Assembly (NCBI RefSeq): GCF_009650605.1
Contig: NZ_WAJT01000002.1
Location: 1,054,001-1,118,000 of the forward strand
Source of the DNA: Labrenzia sp. CE80
Lineage (GTDB): Bacteria; Pseudomonadota; Alphaproteobacteria; Rhizobiales; Stappiaceae
DNA length: 64,000 bases
Direction: 5' to 3'
The translations under genes were made by a program, and so were the position numbers. The notes beneath the pieces are model-generated. The model did not search any database, was not told the DNA's origin, and saw only the letters and a list, made by a program, of their open reading frames with translations. This document shows, in pieces, positions 37,208-46,660 of the stretch. Position 1 is the stretch's first letter. Each line of letters starts with the position of its first letter.

Positions 37208-37741
37208 TCAGTCGGCGCTCCGGCGCTCAATGACGCGTCCGCGAGAGGTGAAGGAGGGGCTGGGTGTTCCCGCACCTCCGGTCATGACGGCTTCGACGAT
37301 CGGGCTGAGGGCAGGGCGCTCTGACTGCCAGGTCGCGATGAAATTGGCGCCGCGACCGCCTGTCTGGTCATTGATCTGAACCAGAAAATCATGTGAGGCA
37401 AAGGGCGCGAGCTTGATCGCCTCGGTGGTCAACACACGCACCTCTTTGCCCGTTTCGTCGTGATAGCTGACTTTCTCGATGGCGATGTCCGTCTGCGGGT
37501 TAACGTTATGGATTGTCAGCGTTGCGGCGAGCAGGACGGACCGGTCGGAGAAAGTCTGAATGCGCGAATATGCGGGCACATAATATGTCTCGCCAAGCGA
37601 ATGGCGGAGCGGGCTGTCCAGGTCTTCAGCCCTGACAGATGGGCCAGAGACGCCGACAGCCATACCCGCTGCAAGCAAACCCATGCCAAACCAGCGGATC
37701 AGCGGCGAAATAGGTTTGCTCATGATGCGTGGCAGTTTCAT
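37208..37741 (-). CDS. DUF3124 family secreted protein
   Basis: A 177-residue protein with a signal peptide (WFGMGLLAAGMAVGVSG, predicted cut after VRA) followed by a DUF3124 domain: YYVPAYSRIQTF, LAATLTIHNVN and VSYHDETGKEVR. Probably periplasmic; function unknown. ATG 37741 is used; upstream in-frame ATGs would add a non-coding-like stretch, and ATG 37723 is also possible. It converges with murA, only two bases from its stop, and interrupts the otherwise rightward block. Confidence 0.75.
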   Translation of the reverse strand: MKLPRIMSKPISPLIRWFGMGLLAAGMAVGVSGPSVRAEDLDSPLRHSLGETYYVPAYSRIQTFSDRSVLLAATLTIHNVNPQTDIAIEKVSYHDETGKEVRVLTTEAIKLAPFASHDFLVQINDQTGGRGANFIATWQSERPALSPIVEAVMTGGAGTPSPSFTSRGRVIERRSAD

Positions 37742-37959
37742 TGGGGCTCTCTGATCAAGTTGGCTGTTGCCTGCCGCCGATAGGGCGGACGGGGTCATCG
37801 GTTTGCAGGTTAGGCAAGGTTGAGGCCCGTGTGGAGCGCTAATTTGGTGAAAGTCGAGTTTTCCTTTTGCCGGATTGTCAAATCCGGCTTTAGCCGCTAG
37901 GTCATCAAACAACTGATGTTCGGTTTGGCCGGGCGCTGGAAACCGGCGTGGACTGGCTG

Positions 37960-38016
37960 GCCAAACACGGAACACGCCAAACATGGCCCAAGCATGAGCC
38001 AAACAGGGGCCAAACA
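37960..38016. repeat. Four copies of GCCAAACA upstream of the DUF2948 gene
   Basis: GCCAAACA occurs at 37960-37967, 37976-37983, 37998-38005 and 38009-38016, all in the same orientation and unevenly spaced, ending 19 bases before the DUF2948 start. Could be a regulatory array or simple local duplication. Confidence 0.5.
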
Positions 38017-38034
38017 GGGAATGTGTCTTTCACC

Positions 38035-38472
38035 ATGGATCAGCTGAAACTTGCCGCTCTGGATGTCGAAGACCTTGAAGTCGTGTCCGCGCACATTCAG
38101 GACGCGGTTCTGACCGTCGGCGACATTCGCTTTCTTCCCAAGGAGCAGAGAGCGATCTTTGCCATGAACCGCTTCGTCTGGGACAAGGCGGCAGACAAGC
38201 GTACCAAAGAACATGAGCGTCGCCGCGCCGCGCTTGCAGTGTCGCAGGTCAGCTCCATGAAGGCGGTCGGCATTCGTCAGGATGCCAAGGCAGCAGTGCT
38301 CGAACTGCTTGCTGTGACATTCGAGGAAACCGAGGCGCCGGCCGGTCGTATCCGCCTGGATTTTGCCGGCGGCGGCGTTCTGTTGCTTGAGGTCGGCTGC
38401 ATTGAGGTGCAGCTTTCTGATCTGGGTGCAGCCTGGGGAACGCCCAACCTGCCGACCCACGAACTGGATTAA
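38035..38472 (+). CDS. DUF2948 family protein
   Basis: A 145-residue cytosolic protein with the DUF2948 blocks LKLAALDVEDLEVVSAHIQD, FLPKEQRAIFAMNRFVWD and LDFAGGGVLLLEVGCIEVQL. The family sits between murA and hisD in many Hyphomicrobiales; its function is unknown. ATG 38035 is the usual family start; an in-frame GTG at 38023 is closer to the AGGGA and may be used instead. Confidence 0.88.
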   Translation: MDQLKLAALDVEDLEVVSAHIQDAVLTVGDIRFLPKEQRAIFAMNRFVWDKAADKRTKEHERRRAALAVSQVSSMKAVGIRQDAKAAVLELLAVTFEETEAPAGRIRLDFAGGGVLLLEVGCIEVQLSDLGAAWGTPNLPTHELD

Positions 38473-38522
38473 GAACAACGGTGGCGGTGTTGGCCGCCCC
38501 GACAATGCAAGGAGCTCTAGGC

Positions 38523-39818
38523 TTGGCGGTACGTCTGTCAGACAAGGATGCGGACTTTGAAGCGCGCTTCCAGACGCTGCTTTCGGGCAAGCGCGAGGTT
38601 TCCGAGGACGTCGACCAGGTCGTACGCGCAATCCTCGAGGATGTTCGCGAACGCGGTGATGCAGCGGTTCTGGAATACACGGCAAAATTTGATCGGCTCG
38701 ATGCGGCGAGTATGGCTGAGCTGAAAGTGTCGGAAGCGGAAATCGACGCGGCCATGACGCAGGTGCCGCAGTCGACCATCGACGCTCTCATGCTTGCGCG
38801 CGACCGGATCCGGTCTCACCACGCGCGGCAAATGCCTAAGGACGACCGCTACACGGATCCCATTGGCGTGGAGCTTGGCTCCCGCTGGACGGCGGTCGAG
38901 GCGGTTGGGCTCTATGTGCCCGGCGGTCTTGCCTCCTATCCAAGCTCTGTTTTGATGAATGCTGTGCCGGCCAAGGTCGCCGGCGTCGAACGCATTGCGA
39001 TGGTGGTGCCCAGCCCCGATGGCGCGCTCAATCCTCAGGTTCTGGCGGCTGCCAGGATCGCGGGTGTGTCCGAGATCTATCGGATCGGTGGGGCCCAGGC
39101 GGTTGCTGCATTGGCCTACGGGACGGAGACAATCGCGCCTGTCAGCAAGATCGTCGGCCCAGGCAACGCATTCGTTGCGGCGGCCAAACGTCGCGTGTTC
39201 GGCACTGTCGGGATTGATATGATCGCCGGGCCGTCCGAGGTTCTGGTCGTTGCAGACGCAGACAATGATCCCGATTGGCTGGCGGCCGACCTTCTGGCCC
39301 AGGCCGAACATGACGCGGTGGCGCAGTCGATCCTGATCACTGACAGTGCGGATCTGGCGACCGCTGTGGAAGAAGCGGTCGAGCGTCAGCTCAAGACCCT
39401 GCCCAAGGCGGAAATCGCCGGGGCCAGTTGGCGTGACTTTGGAGCCGTCATTGTCGTCGAAGACCTGGACGGCGCCATGCCGCTGGTCAACCGGATCGCG
39501 GCGGAGCATCTGGAGCTCGCCGTGGCAGACCCCGATGCAATGCTTGAAAAGGTCCGCAATGCAGGCGCTGTCTTCCTTGGACGCTACACGCCGGAGGCAG
39601 TGGGCGACTATGTCGGTGGTTCGAACCATGTTCTGCCGACAGCCCGTTCGGCTCGCTTTTCCTCCGGCCTGTCGGTTCTGGATTTCGTCAAGCGCACCTC
39701 TATTTTGAAGTGCAACGCAGAGAACTTGCGGCAAATCGGTCCGGCTGCAATCGCGCTGGGCAAGGCCGAAGGGCTGGATGGACATGCAAGGTCTGTCGCG
39801 ATACGCCTGAACCTCTAG
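38523..39818 (+). CDS. hisD: Histidinol dehydrogenase
   Basis: Catalyses the last two oxidations of histidine biosynthesis (histidinol to histidine, zinc and NAD dependent). The 431-residue protein has the family motifs [65 protein letters not shown] and the C-terminal catalytic histidine region [15 protein letters not shown] 38523 is chosen because AAGGAG at 38509-38514 is ideally spaced and the protein then begins [15 protein letters not shown], the normal family N-terminus; earlier in-frame starts exist at 38481 and 38505. Confidence 0.95.
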   Translation: MAVRLSDKDADFEARFQTLLSGKREVSEDVDQVVRAILEDVRERGDAAVLEYTAKFDRLDAASMAELKVSEAEIDAAMTQVPQSTIDALMLARDRIRSHHARQMPKDDRYTDPIGVELGSRWTAVEAVGLYVPGGLASYPSSVLMNAVPAKVAGVERIAMVVPSPDGALNPQVLAAARIAGVSEIYRIGGAQAVAALAYGTETIAPVSKIVGPGNAFVAAAKRRVFGTVGIDMIAGPSEVLVVADADNDPDWLAADLLAQAEHDAVAQSILITDSADLATAVEEAVERQLKTLPKAEIAGASWRDFGAVIVVEDLDGAMPLVNRIAAEHLELAVADPDAMLEKVRNAGAVFLGRYTPEAVGDYVGGSNHVLPTARSARFSSGLSVLDFVKRTSILKCNAENLRQIGPAAIALGKAEGLDGHARSVAIRLNL

Positions 39819-39835
39819 GGATATGGGGCACACGT

Positions 39836-40330
39836 ATGGCCGAAACCGAAGGTGAAGTCGAAAGTGGCGGGAAGCTGGTGGATGTCGTTCTCGACGAAGC
39901 CTCCATCTCCCGTTCGACGCCGGACGTGGAACATGACCGTGCGGTGGCGATCTATGATCTGATCGAGGAAAACAGCTTCTCTCCCGTCGGTCATCCTGCC
40001 GGAAATTTCGTCCTGCAGCTTTCGGTCGTCGAAAAGAAGCTCGTCTTCGCCATTGCAGGTGAAGATGGCGAACCGATCGTCACCCATGTTCTGTCGCTGA
40101 CGCCTCTGCGCAAGATCGTCAAGGACTACGACCTGATCTGCGAGAGCTATTTCGAGGCGATCCGCCATTCGACACCAAGCCAGATCGAGGCCATCGATAT
40201 GGGGCGGCGAGGGGTTCACAACGAAGGGTCAGAGATCTTGATGGAGCGGCTGAAGGGCAAGGTTGACGTTGACATGACAACGGCGCGGCGCCTCTTCACG
40301 CTGGTCTACGCCCTCCACTGGAAGGGTTGA
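39836..40330 (+). CDS. UPF0262 family protein
   Basis: A 164-residue protein with the UPF0262 blocks ERD-like [50 protein letters not shown] and [18 protein letters not shown]. The family occurs between hisD and a low-molecular-weight phosphatase gene in alphaproteobacteria; no function is established. Five bases separate its stop from the next start, so the two are likely co-translated. Confidence 0.92.
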   Translation: MAETEGEVESGGKLVDVVLDEASISRSTPDVEHDRAVAIYDLIEENSFSPVGHPAGNFVLQLSVVEKKLVFAIAGEDGEPIVTHVLSLTPLRKIVKDYDLICESYFEAIRHSTPSQIEAIDMGRRGVHNEGSEILMERLKGKVDVDMTTARRLFTLVYALHWKG

Positions 40331-40335
40331 GCGCA

Positions 40336-40788
40336 ATGGCCGAGCCGGGCATGCGTCCGACTGCGGTGTTGTTTGCTTGCGGCATGAATGCCGTGCGTTC
40401 CCCCATGGCTGCGACCATCGCACGTCATCTGTTCCCCAATCAGATCTATGTCCGCTCCGCAGGCGTGCGCCAGGGGGAGCCTGATCCCTTTGTCGACGCG
40501 GTCATGGCCGAAATCGGCATGGACACGAGCAAGCACCGGCCCAAGACGTTTGAGGAATTGCAGGAATCGGGTTTCGATCTTGTTTTGACCTTGGCACCGG
40601 AAGCGCACCACAAGGCGCTTGAGTTGACCAGAACAGAGTCGGTTGACGTTGAATACTGGCCAACCATGGATCCGACGCTTGCCACGGGAAGCCGGGAGCA
40701 GATACTCGATTCCTACCGCGCGGTGCGCGATCAGCTGATGGCAAGAATCAAGAAGCGCCTTGGCTGGAATCCACCGCCAAGCGGCTGA
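40336..40788 (+). CDS. Low-molecular-weight protein-tyrosine-phosphatase-like protein
   Basis: A 150-residue protein with the phosphate-binding loop VLFACGMNAVRSPMAA (Cys-x5-Arg-Ser) and a downstream DP motif in TMDPT that can provide the general acid. This is the LMW-PTP/arsenate-reductase fold. In this conserved neighbourhood it is always paired with UPF0262, and the substrate is unknown. No arsenic genes are nearby, so a phosphatase role is the better guess. Confidence 0.88.
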   Translation: MAEPGMRPTAVLFACGMNAVRSPMAATIARHLFPNQIYVRSAGVRQGEPDPFVDAVMAEIGMDTSKHRPKTFEELQESGFDLVLTLAPEAHHKALELTRTESVDVEYWPTMDPTLATGSREQILDSYRAVRDQLMARIKKRLGWNPPPSG

Positions 40789-40918
40789 ATCGGCCTGACC
40801 AGACCGCTATCTCGAACAGCTGCGATTTAGTTTGAAAAGGTCCAGAAAGAACGGTTCACATTCCTGTCGTGATCCGTTAGGTTCGCCGCTCATCTGAACG
40901 CCTTAATCAGGATACCAT

Positions 40919-41137
40919 ATGGCCAAGGAAGAAGCTCTGGAGTTTCCGGGCGTCGTCACGGAACTGCTGCCAAACGCGACTTTTCGCGTGAAACTTGAAA
41001 ATGACCACGAGATTATTGCTCACACTGCAGGGCGTATGCGCAAGAACCGCATTCGTGTTCTCGCAGGCGACAAGGTGCTGGTCGAAATGACCCCTTACGA
41101 TCTGACCAAGGGTCGTATCACCTACCGCTTCAAGTAA
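40919..41137 (+). CDS. infA: Translation initiation factor IF-1
   Basis: A 72-residue OB-fold protein almost entirely canonical for IF-1: [40 protein letters not shown], then [20 protein letters not shown] and LTKGRITYR. It binds the ribosomal A site during initiation. The 130-base gap before it probably carries its own promoter. Confidence 0.98.
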   Translation: MAKEEALEFPGVVTELLPNATFRVKLENDHEIIAHTAGRMRKNRIRVLAGDKVLVEMTPYDLTKGRITYRFK

Positions 41138-41163
41138 GACGGCCGCGAGCAAGACGGCAGAAA

Positions 41164-41805
41164 ATGGCAGTGGCAGGCATGACGAAAGTTCCCGCACTGA
41201 TCCTGGCTTCCGCGTCGCCGCGCCGTCTTGGCCTGCTGCAACAGATCGGTCTCGAGCCTGATCATCTGATGCCGGCCGATATTGATGAGACGCCGAACAA
41301 GCTCGAAACGCCGCGTGCGCTCGCCTTGCGTCTTGCCAGGAGCAAGGCGGAGGCCGTGCGTGCCATCGTTGCGCAATCGGAAGATCTCGCCGACTCTGTT
41401 GTTCTTGCCGCCGATACCGTGGTCGCCGTCGGGCGCCGGTGCCTACCCAAGGCGGAAATGACCGACCAGGCCCTGGCCTGTCTGTCATTGCTGTCAGGTC
41501 GTGGTCACCGCGTCTTTACCGGGGTTGCCGTCATTGCGCCCGATGGAAAGCTGCGTTCCAAGGTTGTCGAAACCCGCGTCCGCTTCAAGCGCCTGTCGCG
41601 CAAGGATATTGACGAATACATGGCGTCGGGCGAATGGCGCGGCAAAGCAGGCGGCTATGCCATTCAGGGGCTGGCCGGAAGCTTTGTTGTCAAACTCGTC
41701 GGCTCCTATCCCAGCGTCGTCGGCTTGCCGTTGAGCGAGACCGTTACGCTTTTGTCTGCCGCCGGCTATCCGGTGCACAAGGACTGGTCGACATCGGCGA
41801 GCTGA
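41164..41805 (+). CDS. maf: Maf family nucleoside triphosphate pyrophosphatase
   Basis: Hydrolyses non-canonical or modified nucleoside triphosphates (dTTP/UTP or m7GTP class). The 213-residue protein has the signature [19 protein letters not shown], the catalytic Asp in [11 protein letters not shown], and [18 protein letters not shown] followed by [14 protein letters not shown] 41164 is used; ATG 41179, five residues later, is also plausible. Part of the infA-maf-yacG run. Confidence 0.94.
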   Translation: MAVAGMTKVPALILASASPRRLGLLQQIGLEPDHLMPADIDETPNKLETPRALALRLARSKAEAVRAIVAQSEDLADSVVLAADTVVAVGRRCLPKAEMTDQALACLSLLSGRGHRVFTGVAVIAPDGKLRSKVVETRVRFKRLSRKDIDEYMASGEWRGKAGGYAIQGLAGSFVVKLVGSYPSVVGLPLSETVTLLSAAGYPVHKDWSTSAS

Positions 41806-41839
41806 CGCAGACGCGCCGCCCGCCGTGTGGCCCATCAAG

Positions 41840-42055
41840 ATGAGCGCCGCCATGAGCGAAACCAAAGAAACATCCAGTCGCCGCATGCGGCCTTGCCCGA
41901 TCTGCTCCAAACTGTCGACGGATGCGGACTATCCCTTCTGTTCACCGCGATGCGCCAAGGTCGATCTTCACCGCTGGTTCTCCGAGGGCTACACCATTCC
42001 CGTGGTCGAGACCGACGATCTGGATGATCCCGAGCGAGACAATTTCGACGGCTGA
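41840..42055 (+). CDS. yacG: DNA gyrase inhibitor YacG (zinc finger)
   Basis: A 71-residue zinc protein with the four metal cysteines in CPICSKL and FCSPRC (C-x2-C-x15-C-x3-C) and the following DLHRWFSEGYTIP motif typical of YacG. The E. coli homologue binds and inhibits gyrase. ATG 41840 and ATG 41852 are both possible starts. It closes the conserved housekeeping block, which in relatives runs directly into tRNA-Phe. Confidence 0.92.
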   Translation: MSAAMSETKETSSRRMRPCPICSKLSTDADYPFCSPRCAKVDLHRWFSEGYTIPVVETDDLDDPERDNFDG

Positions 42056-42374
42056 TTTCGCCGTCTCCTCCTGTCTTGTAAATTTAGCCAGCGTTGCAAT
42101 TTGTCATGTTTTTCGCCGTTTAATCGCTGTTTTGATCAAGCAATGAGCAGCTTGATAAAAAATATCTCTTGTCGTGAAAAAATATTCACTGCCATAATGA
42201 GCCCGCGAAACCTGTCATGTGCAGGAACTGTGACGACGCCGTGAGGCAGGGGCTGAGATCAGCCCCTCATTCGCTCGTCAGGTTTCTGAAGTGACGAAAA
42301 ACCGTCGCACGGTCGTGTTATTGCGGCGGAGCTATACAGGGATCAAATATCCCGACATCAAAGGCGAGGCACTG
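42056..42374 (+). promoter_or_regulatory. Intergenic region and hairpin upstream of the 5'-nucleotidase gene
   Basis: The 319-base gap contains a perfect hairpin AGGGGCTG (42248-42255) with CAGCCCCT (42260-42267), not followed by T's, plus an AT-rich stretch near 42110-42200 suited to a promoter. The hairpin may be a weak yacG terminator or part of the nucleotidase leader. Confidence 0.5.
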
Positions 42375-43982
42375 ATGAGCAAGTTCCTTTTTGGCGCGAC
42401 TGCGCTGGCCATGACGACAGCGCTAAGCGGCGCTGCAATGGCCGACTACACCCTGACCATCCTGCACACCAACGACGTGCACTCGCGGATCGAGTCGATC
42501 AACAAGTACGATTCCACCTGTGACGCGGAATCCGAGACCGAAGGCAAGTGCTTCGGCGGCGTCGCCCGGATCAAAGCCAAGATCGACGAGCGTCGCGACG
42601 AGCTAACCGGCGAGGGCGCGAACTTTGTTGTCGTTGATGCCGGTGACCAGTTTCAGGGCTCGCTCTTCTACACGACCTACAAGGGCGCAGCTGCCGCCGA
42701 TTTCATGAACGGCATTGGCTACGACGTCATGGCCGTGGGCAACCACGAGTTCGATGATGGGCCGAAGGCGCTCGCAGGCTTTCTCGACAAGGTGACCTTT
42801 CCGGTCATTTCCGGAAACCTCGATCTCGACAACGAGCCACTCCTCAAGGGGCGCATTCCCGGCACTCTGGTGCTGGAGCGCGGCGGCGAAAAAATCGGTT
42901 TCGTCTCAAGCCTTGCTGAAGACACCGCCGAAACCTCTTCGCCAGGTGCTGGCGTGACCTTCCTGAACTCCGAAGAGGCGCTCAAGGCGCAGGTTGCCGA
43001 ACTGGAAGCGGCAGGCGTCAACAAGATCATCGCGCTCACCCACGAAGGTCTGACCAAGGACAAGATGATCGCCGCAGCCGTGCCCGGTATCGACATCATC
43101 GTCGGCGGCCACTCGCACACTCTTCTGTCCAACACGCAGGACCGTGCTGAAGGCCCTTATCCGGTGCTGGTCAAGAACCCGGACGGCAAGGATGTGCCGA
43201 TCGTGCAGGCCTATGCCTACAGTAAATATGTCGGCGATCTCGTCGTCACATGGGATGATGACGGCAATGTCATCGAGGCTGTCGGGGAGCCGATCCTGCT
43301 CGACGCGTCGGTTGAGCCGGATGAAGAGTTTCTGGCACGTGTCGTCGAAATGGCCGCGCCTCTCGATGCAATCCGCAATGAAGTGGTTGCGCAGTCAAGT
43401 GACCTGATCAATGCGGACCGGACGGTCTGCCGCGCCCAGGAATGCGAAATGGGCACCCTGGTCGCAGATGCCATGCTGGCCCGGGTTGCGCCGCAGGGCA
43501 TCCAGATCGCCATTCAAAATGGCGGCGGTCTGCGCGCGTCGATCGACGCGGGTGAGGTCACCATGGGCGAGGTCCTGACGGTTCTGCCGTTCCAGAACAC
43601 CCTGTCGACCTTCAAGCTCAAGGGCTCCGATGTGATCGCTGCGCTTGAAAATGGTGTGTCGAAGATCGAGGAGGGCGCAGGCCGCTTCCCGCAGGTCGCC
43701 GGTCTCAAGTACAGCTTCTCCAAGGCCAAGCCGGCCGGTGAGCGCATTAGCGACGTCGAAGTCATGGACGGCGGTGCCTATGCGCCGATCGACCCGGACA
43801 CGGTCTATGGCGTGGTCTCCAACAACTACATGCGCGGCGGCGGGGACGGCTACAAGGTCTTCGCAACAGCGGGCATGGACGCCTATGACTACGGCCCGGA
43901 TCTGGCTGACGTGGTCGCCGAGTACCTGGCGGCCAAGAGCGGTTACACGCCATACGTCGACGGTCGGATCACCGAAAAATAA
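42375..43982 (+). CDS. Periplasmic bifunctional metallophosphatase/5'-nucleotidase
   Basis: A 535-residue exported enzyme that should dephosphorylate nucleotides to recover phosphate and nucleosides. The signal peptide (LFGATALAMTTALSGAAMA) is followed by a calcineurin-like domain with metal ligands in LHTNDVHSRIE, DAGDQFQGS, GNHEFDDG and GGHSHTLL, then a C-terminal substrate domain (IQNGGGLRASIDAGEVTMGE and YMRGGGDGY). ATG 42375 is used since the signal peptide starts there. It lies between yacG and tRNA-Phe, where relatives usually have nothing; a strong terminator follows. Confidence 0.93.
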   Translation: MSKFLFGATALAMTTALSGAAMADYTLTILHTNDVHSRIESINKYDSTCDAESETEGKCFGGVARIKAKIDERRDELTGEGANFVVVDAGDQFQGSLFYTTYKGAAAADFMNGIGYDVMAVGNHEFDDGPKALAGFLDKVTFPVISGNLDLDNEPLLKGRIPGTLVLERGGEKIGFVSSLAEDTAETSSPGAGVTFLNSEEALKAQVAELEAAGVNKIIALTHEGLTKDKMIAAAVPGIDIIVGGHSHTLLSNTQDRAEGPYPVLVKNPDGKDVPIVQAYAYSKYVGDLVVTWDDDGNVIEAVGEPILLDASVEPDEEFLARVVEMAAPLDAIRNEVVAQSSDLINADRTVCRAQECEMGTLVADAMLARVAPQGIQIAIQNGGGLRASIDAGEVTMGEVLTVLPFQNTLSTFKLKGSDVIAALENGVSKIEEGAGRFPQVAGLKYSFSKAKPAGERISDVEVMDGGAYAPIDPDTVYGVVSNNYMRGGGDGYKVFATAGMDAYDYGPDLADVVAEYLAAKSGYTPYVDGRITEK

Positions 43983-44030
43983 GACTGACAGCTGTTAGGC
44001 GAGGGGCCTTGGTTCCTCGCGCAAAGTCAA

Positions 44031-44058
44031 AGCGCGTCGCATCAGCGGCGCGCTTTTT
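44031..44058 (+). terminator. Rho-independent terminator after the 5'-nucleotidase gene
   Basis: Stem AGCGCGTCGC (44031-44040) with GCGGCGCGCT (44045-44054), one T-G wobble, loop ATCA, followed by a T-run to 44058. It lies about 50 bases past the stop. Confidence 0.88.
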
Positions 44059-44292
44059 CGTTTCCCGGCGTGAACCTGAGTCAAGGGAGAGGACCGCGCG
44101 GAACGGGGCGCCTCTCCGAAGCGCCGCGAAAGCCATCCGGAGGCGCTTCTGGGTAACTTTTCCCCAGCCGGTAGAGAGCTGAAAAAACGAGTAAAACCGG
44201 GGATTTGAAGAGGGTAGGGACACCTTTGCAAAAAGCCTTGCAAGGGTGGTGAAAAACTTTGCCGGGACGCTGGACAAGCCCGTTTCCAGCTT

Positions 44293-45653
44293 CTATAAGA
44301 CCCGAGCTTTCGACGCGGCGACAACCTGTCCGCCAGGCGTCAGATGCCCGGATAGCTCAGTTGGTAGAGCAGCGGATTGAAAATCCGCGTGTCGGTGGTT
44401 CGAATCCGCCTCCGGGCACCACTCATCTCTTTGAATTAACTTTGCTTTTTCGACTGCATGAGAATTTCTCCTTTGCGGTTTGACATTCTTTGCGAACGGG
44501 TTTGACACTTTTTCGCTGCGCAGAGCGATTTCCGCCTCGAATTTCTCCGAGACAGCTTCCATTTTTACGCTGATATCGGCACGTCGCGAGTAGTGCCGAG
44601 CCATGGTTTCGGTCGTTTGTGCGAGGGCGTCGGCGATGGTCCGGTCGTCCATGCCGCCTTCACGCAGGATCGTCGCGATCGTGTGCCGTAGGCCGTAGAG
44701 GGTTAGGCCGGTTCCGACCGAGCCTTTTGCCTTGAGTTGGTCATAGTAACGCTTCCAGGAGGCGCGGAAGCCAGCCTCGGTCCAAGGTTGTCCTCGCGAG
44801 CTCGCCAGCAAGGTTGGGGCCTCATGCGCTTCCGCCTCATCCAGGATCACCTGAAGCGGCTTGATCACAGGCCAATGGATCTGCGTGCCTGTCTTTGCAC
44901 GAGAAGACCTGATCACTCCATCCTGATAGGCCGACTTGGGAAGGGCGAAAGCATCTCCGGGTCCAAGTCCCGTAAACATCATCAGGGCGAGGGCTGGCCG
45001 CAATTGCGTGGGCGCTTCCGCCATAACGGTTTCACGCTCCTGATCGGCCCACGGTCGATTGGCAAGACGAGCCGTACGTTTCCTTCGAACGGCCTTCACG
45101 CCATGAGCGGGGTTCTCCTTCACCAGGCCACGCTCTTTGCCACAAGCGAAAACCAGCGAGACAACTTGCTTCACATAGGTCCCAAAACGAGCGCTGCGGT
45201 CCTCATGGGCCTTGTCACGCAGTCGAACACAAACTGTGAGGTGAAACGGGCGAGTGGCGTGTCGCCGAGCGGCCTCAGATAGTCAAATACAGCTTGATTG
45301 TCTTGCCGGGTTCTCGGAGCGAGATCTTGAAATGCCGAGTGTCCTCGTTAACTCTGAATGAGGAGCCCAAGTGTGCCAGGCTTGGCATTCAGCACTTTGG
45401 CACCTTCTTCAATGCGGGCGTATTCGGCGTAAAAGTCTGCACTTCGCGGCGGAAACGCGTCCAGATCTACCATCTCAGCGGATTTACGGTGCTGGCACCG
45501 CAGCTTGTAGGGAGGCTTTTTATCCTCCCAAACCCGAAAGCCCTTCGGCCACCATTTGTCTCCCAAGTCACTGTGAATGCGGGCCGCGACCAACTCAGAG
45601 AAGGCGTTTGTGCAATTGGATGCGACCAGATTGTGATAGGCAGCCACAAGCAT
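44293..45653 (-). pseudogene. Tyrosine recombinase/phage integrase, broken by a stop and a frameshift
   Basis: The integrase reads leftward in three pieces. The N-terminal piece (45653-45355) includes FRVWEDKKPPYKLRCQHRKS and ends LLIQS-stop at about 45354. The same frame resumes at once with AFQDLAPRTRQDNQAVFDYL and runs to FTSQFVFD, where a probable one-base deletion near 45230 shifts into RLRDKAHEDRSARFG. From 45174 a 293-residue frame stays open with the catalytic region GLTLYGLRHTIATILREGG and ARHYSRRAD. The last 50 codons read through tRNA-Phe (SNHRHADFQSA), a common annotation artefact. Inactive as it stands; the frame belongs to an element that entered at tRNA-Phe. Confidence 0.88.
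44346..44421 (+). tRNA. tRNA-Phe(GAA), integration site
   Basis: GCCCGGA/TCCGGGC acceptor, GCTC-AGTTGGTA-GAGC D-arm, anticodon stem CGGAT/ATCCG with loop TGAAAA region reading GAA, T-arm with GGTTCGAATCC, and encoded CCA at 44419-44421. A degraded tyrosine integrase abuts the 3' end on the opposite strand, so this tRNA is the probable attachment site. Confidence 0.96.
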
Positions 45654-45779
45654 TATGTCGTTGAAGGTAAACTGCGTCCATCTCGGCGGGTCTCCTTCCA
45701 GAACAACATGCTTTCGGCGCCGCCAAATCCTCAGGGTTTCGGTTCGGCGTCCACCAACGCACTCAAAAATGTTCCCTGT

Positions 45780-45966
45780 CTATACGCCCTGAAACCACCC
45801 TGCGTCGATCGTGACTGCTTGGATCATCTGCGTTTTGACGCCGAGGTCCGACTGTTTCAGGAGGTCGCAAAGGCGGTCGTCGTCGATGAGATCAATGGCA
45901 ATGGGGCCGCCGCTGGTGGTTTCCCTCAAAGGCTCGCTTGCTCATCGTTGGTGGTAAGCTTCGTGT
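45780..45966 (-). pseudogene. C-terminal remnant of a Mrr-like restriction endonuclease
   Basis: Reading leftward, a short open stretch gives TSGGPIAIDLIDDDRLCDLL followed by KQSDLGVKTQM and a stop at 45780-45782. The IDLIDxDRLCDLLK-xxLGV wording is typical of the C-terminal end of Mrr_cat restriction enzymes (type IV/restriction-system proteins). The catalytic core upstream is missing, as a stop precedes the fragment near 45985. Judged from motif memory only; no alignment was run. Confidence 0.35.
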
Positions 45967-46006
45967 GACCGGCTGCCGGGAACTAGAGATGGATCAACAC
46001 CCGCAA

Positions 46007-46660
46007 TTATGCAGACTGCTCGTTCAAGATCGCATCGGCGAACTCTCGGTTGACTTTAAAATACGGCATTTCGAATTTCTTTTGCCGCTCCTGCGCATGC
46101 CGTTCGACTTGTGCGTCTGATGATCGACGTGCGCGTCTCGAAGCGATGATTTCTGCAGATGCTTCGATAAGCAAGATGTGATCGAACCAAGTTCTTACCG
46201 GGTGGTGCAGAAGAAAAATGCAGTCACAGAGTACGATCGCCTGGCCATCGCCTGGAAGGAATAGATCATACCGCGCATCAAGCTGCCCAGTCTCGCGATT
46301 CCATGCCTGATTGAAGCTAAACTCCCGCCGATGTCTGAGCGCTTCGATAGCCTTGTGAATTTCGTCCCAAGCATACCAGTTTAAAGGGTCTTCTTCGTTC
46401 AGCAGTCGGACGGGATCTCCGGAACGTCTCGCGGCTTCGATCCGACTTGTCCGCTCCGAGAGGCTCAAAGCAGAGAATAGATCGCAATTGAACCTGAACA
46501 CCCGTCGCGGACGTTTTTCTGCGAGCGCTTCGCAGAATGTCGACTTGCCAGCGCCTGCCATACCGCAAACCCCAACCACGACGACATCTTTACCGCTCTC
46601 TGGGATGTTGATCTGATCCAATGCAGATTCAAAATTCGAAAGGTCAGTAGTGTCAGTCAT
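46007..46660 (-). CDS. P-loop kinase, uridine-kinase-like
   Basis: A 217-residue protein with Walker A GVCGMAGAGKSTF near residue 32, a DLFSALSLSERTSRIEAARR helix, a central acidic VLCDCIFLLHHP strand (Walker B-like) and a C-terminal arginine-rich lid (ASRRARRSSDAQVERH). The layout resembles uridine kinase/phosphoribulokinase-type P-loop enzymes acting on a small molecule, but the substrate cannot be named. It stands alone inside the putative island. Confidence 0.7.
   Translation of the reverse strand: MTDTTDLSNFESALDQINIPESGKDVVVVGVCGMAGAGKSTFCEALAEKRPRRVFRFNCDLFSALSLSERTSRIEAARRSGDPVRLLNEEDPLNWYAWDEIHKAIEALRHRREFSFNQAWNRETGQLDARYDLFLPGDGQAIVLCDCIFLLHHPVRTWFDHILLIEASAEIIASRRARRSSDAQVERHAQERQKKFEMPYFKVNREFADAILNEQSA

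Noticed and set aside
38538..39833. 431-codon frame antisense to hisD
   Set aside because: Shadow of hisD; no ribosome-binding site and no protein-like motifs.
42212..42234. Pho-box-like CTGTCAT ... CTGTGAC upstream of the nucleotidase gene
   Set aside because: The two repeats are 16 bases apart instead of 11 and the second is degenerate, so PhoB control is not supported.
44398..44421. Second attachment site (direct repeat of the tRNA-Phe 3' end) inside the window
   Set aside because: No copy found by eye to the right of the tRNA up to 64000; the far boundary may lie outside the window or be lost.
44293..44440. C-terminal CPEADSNHRHADFQSA peptide of the integrase frame
   Set aside because: This is the reverse translation of tRNA-Phe, a well-known false coding signal, not protein sequence.
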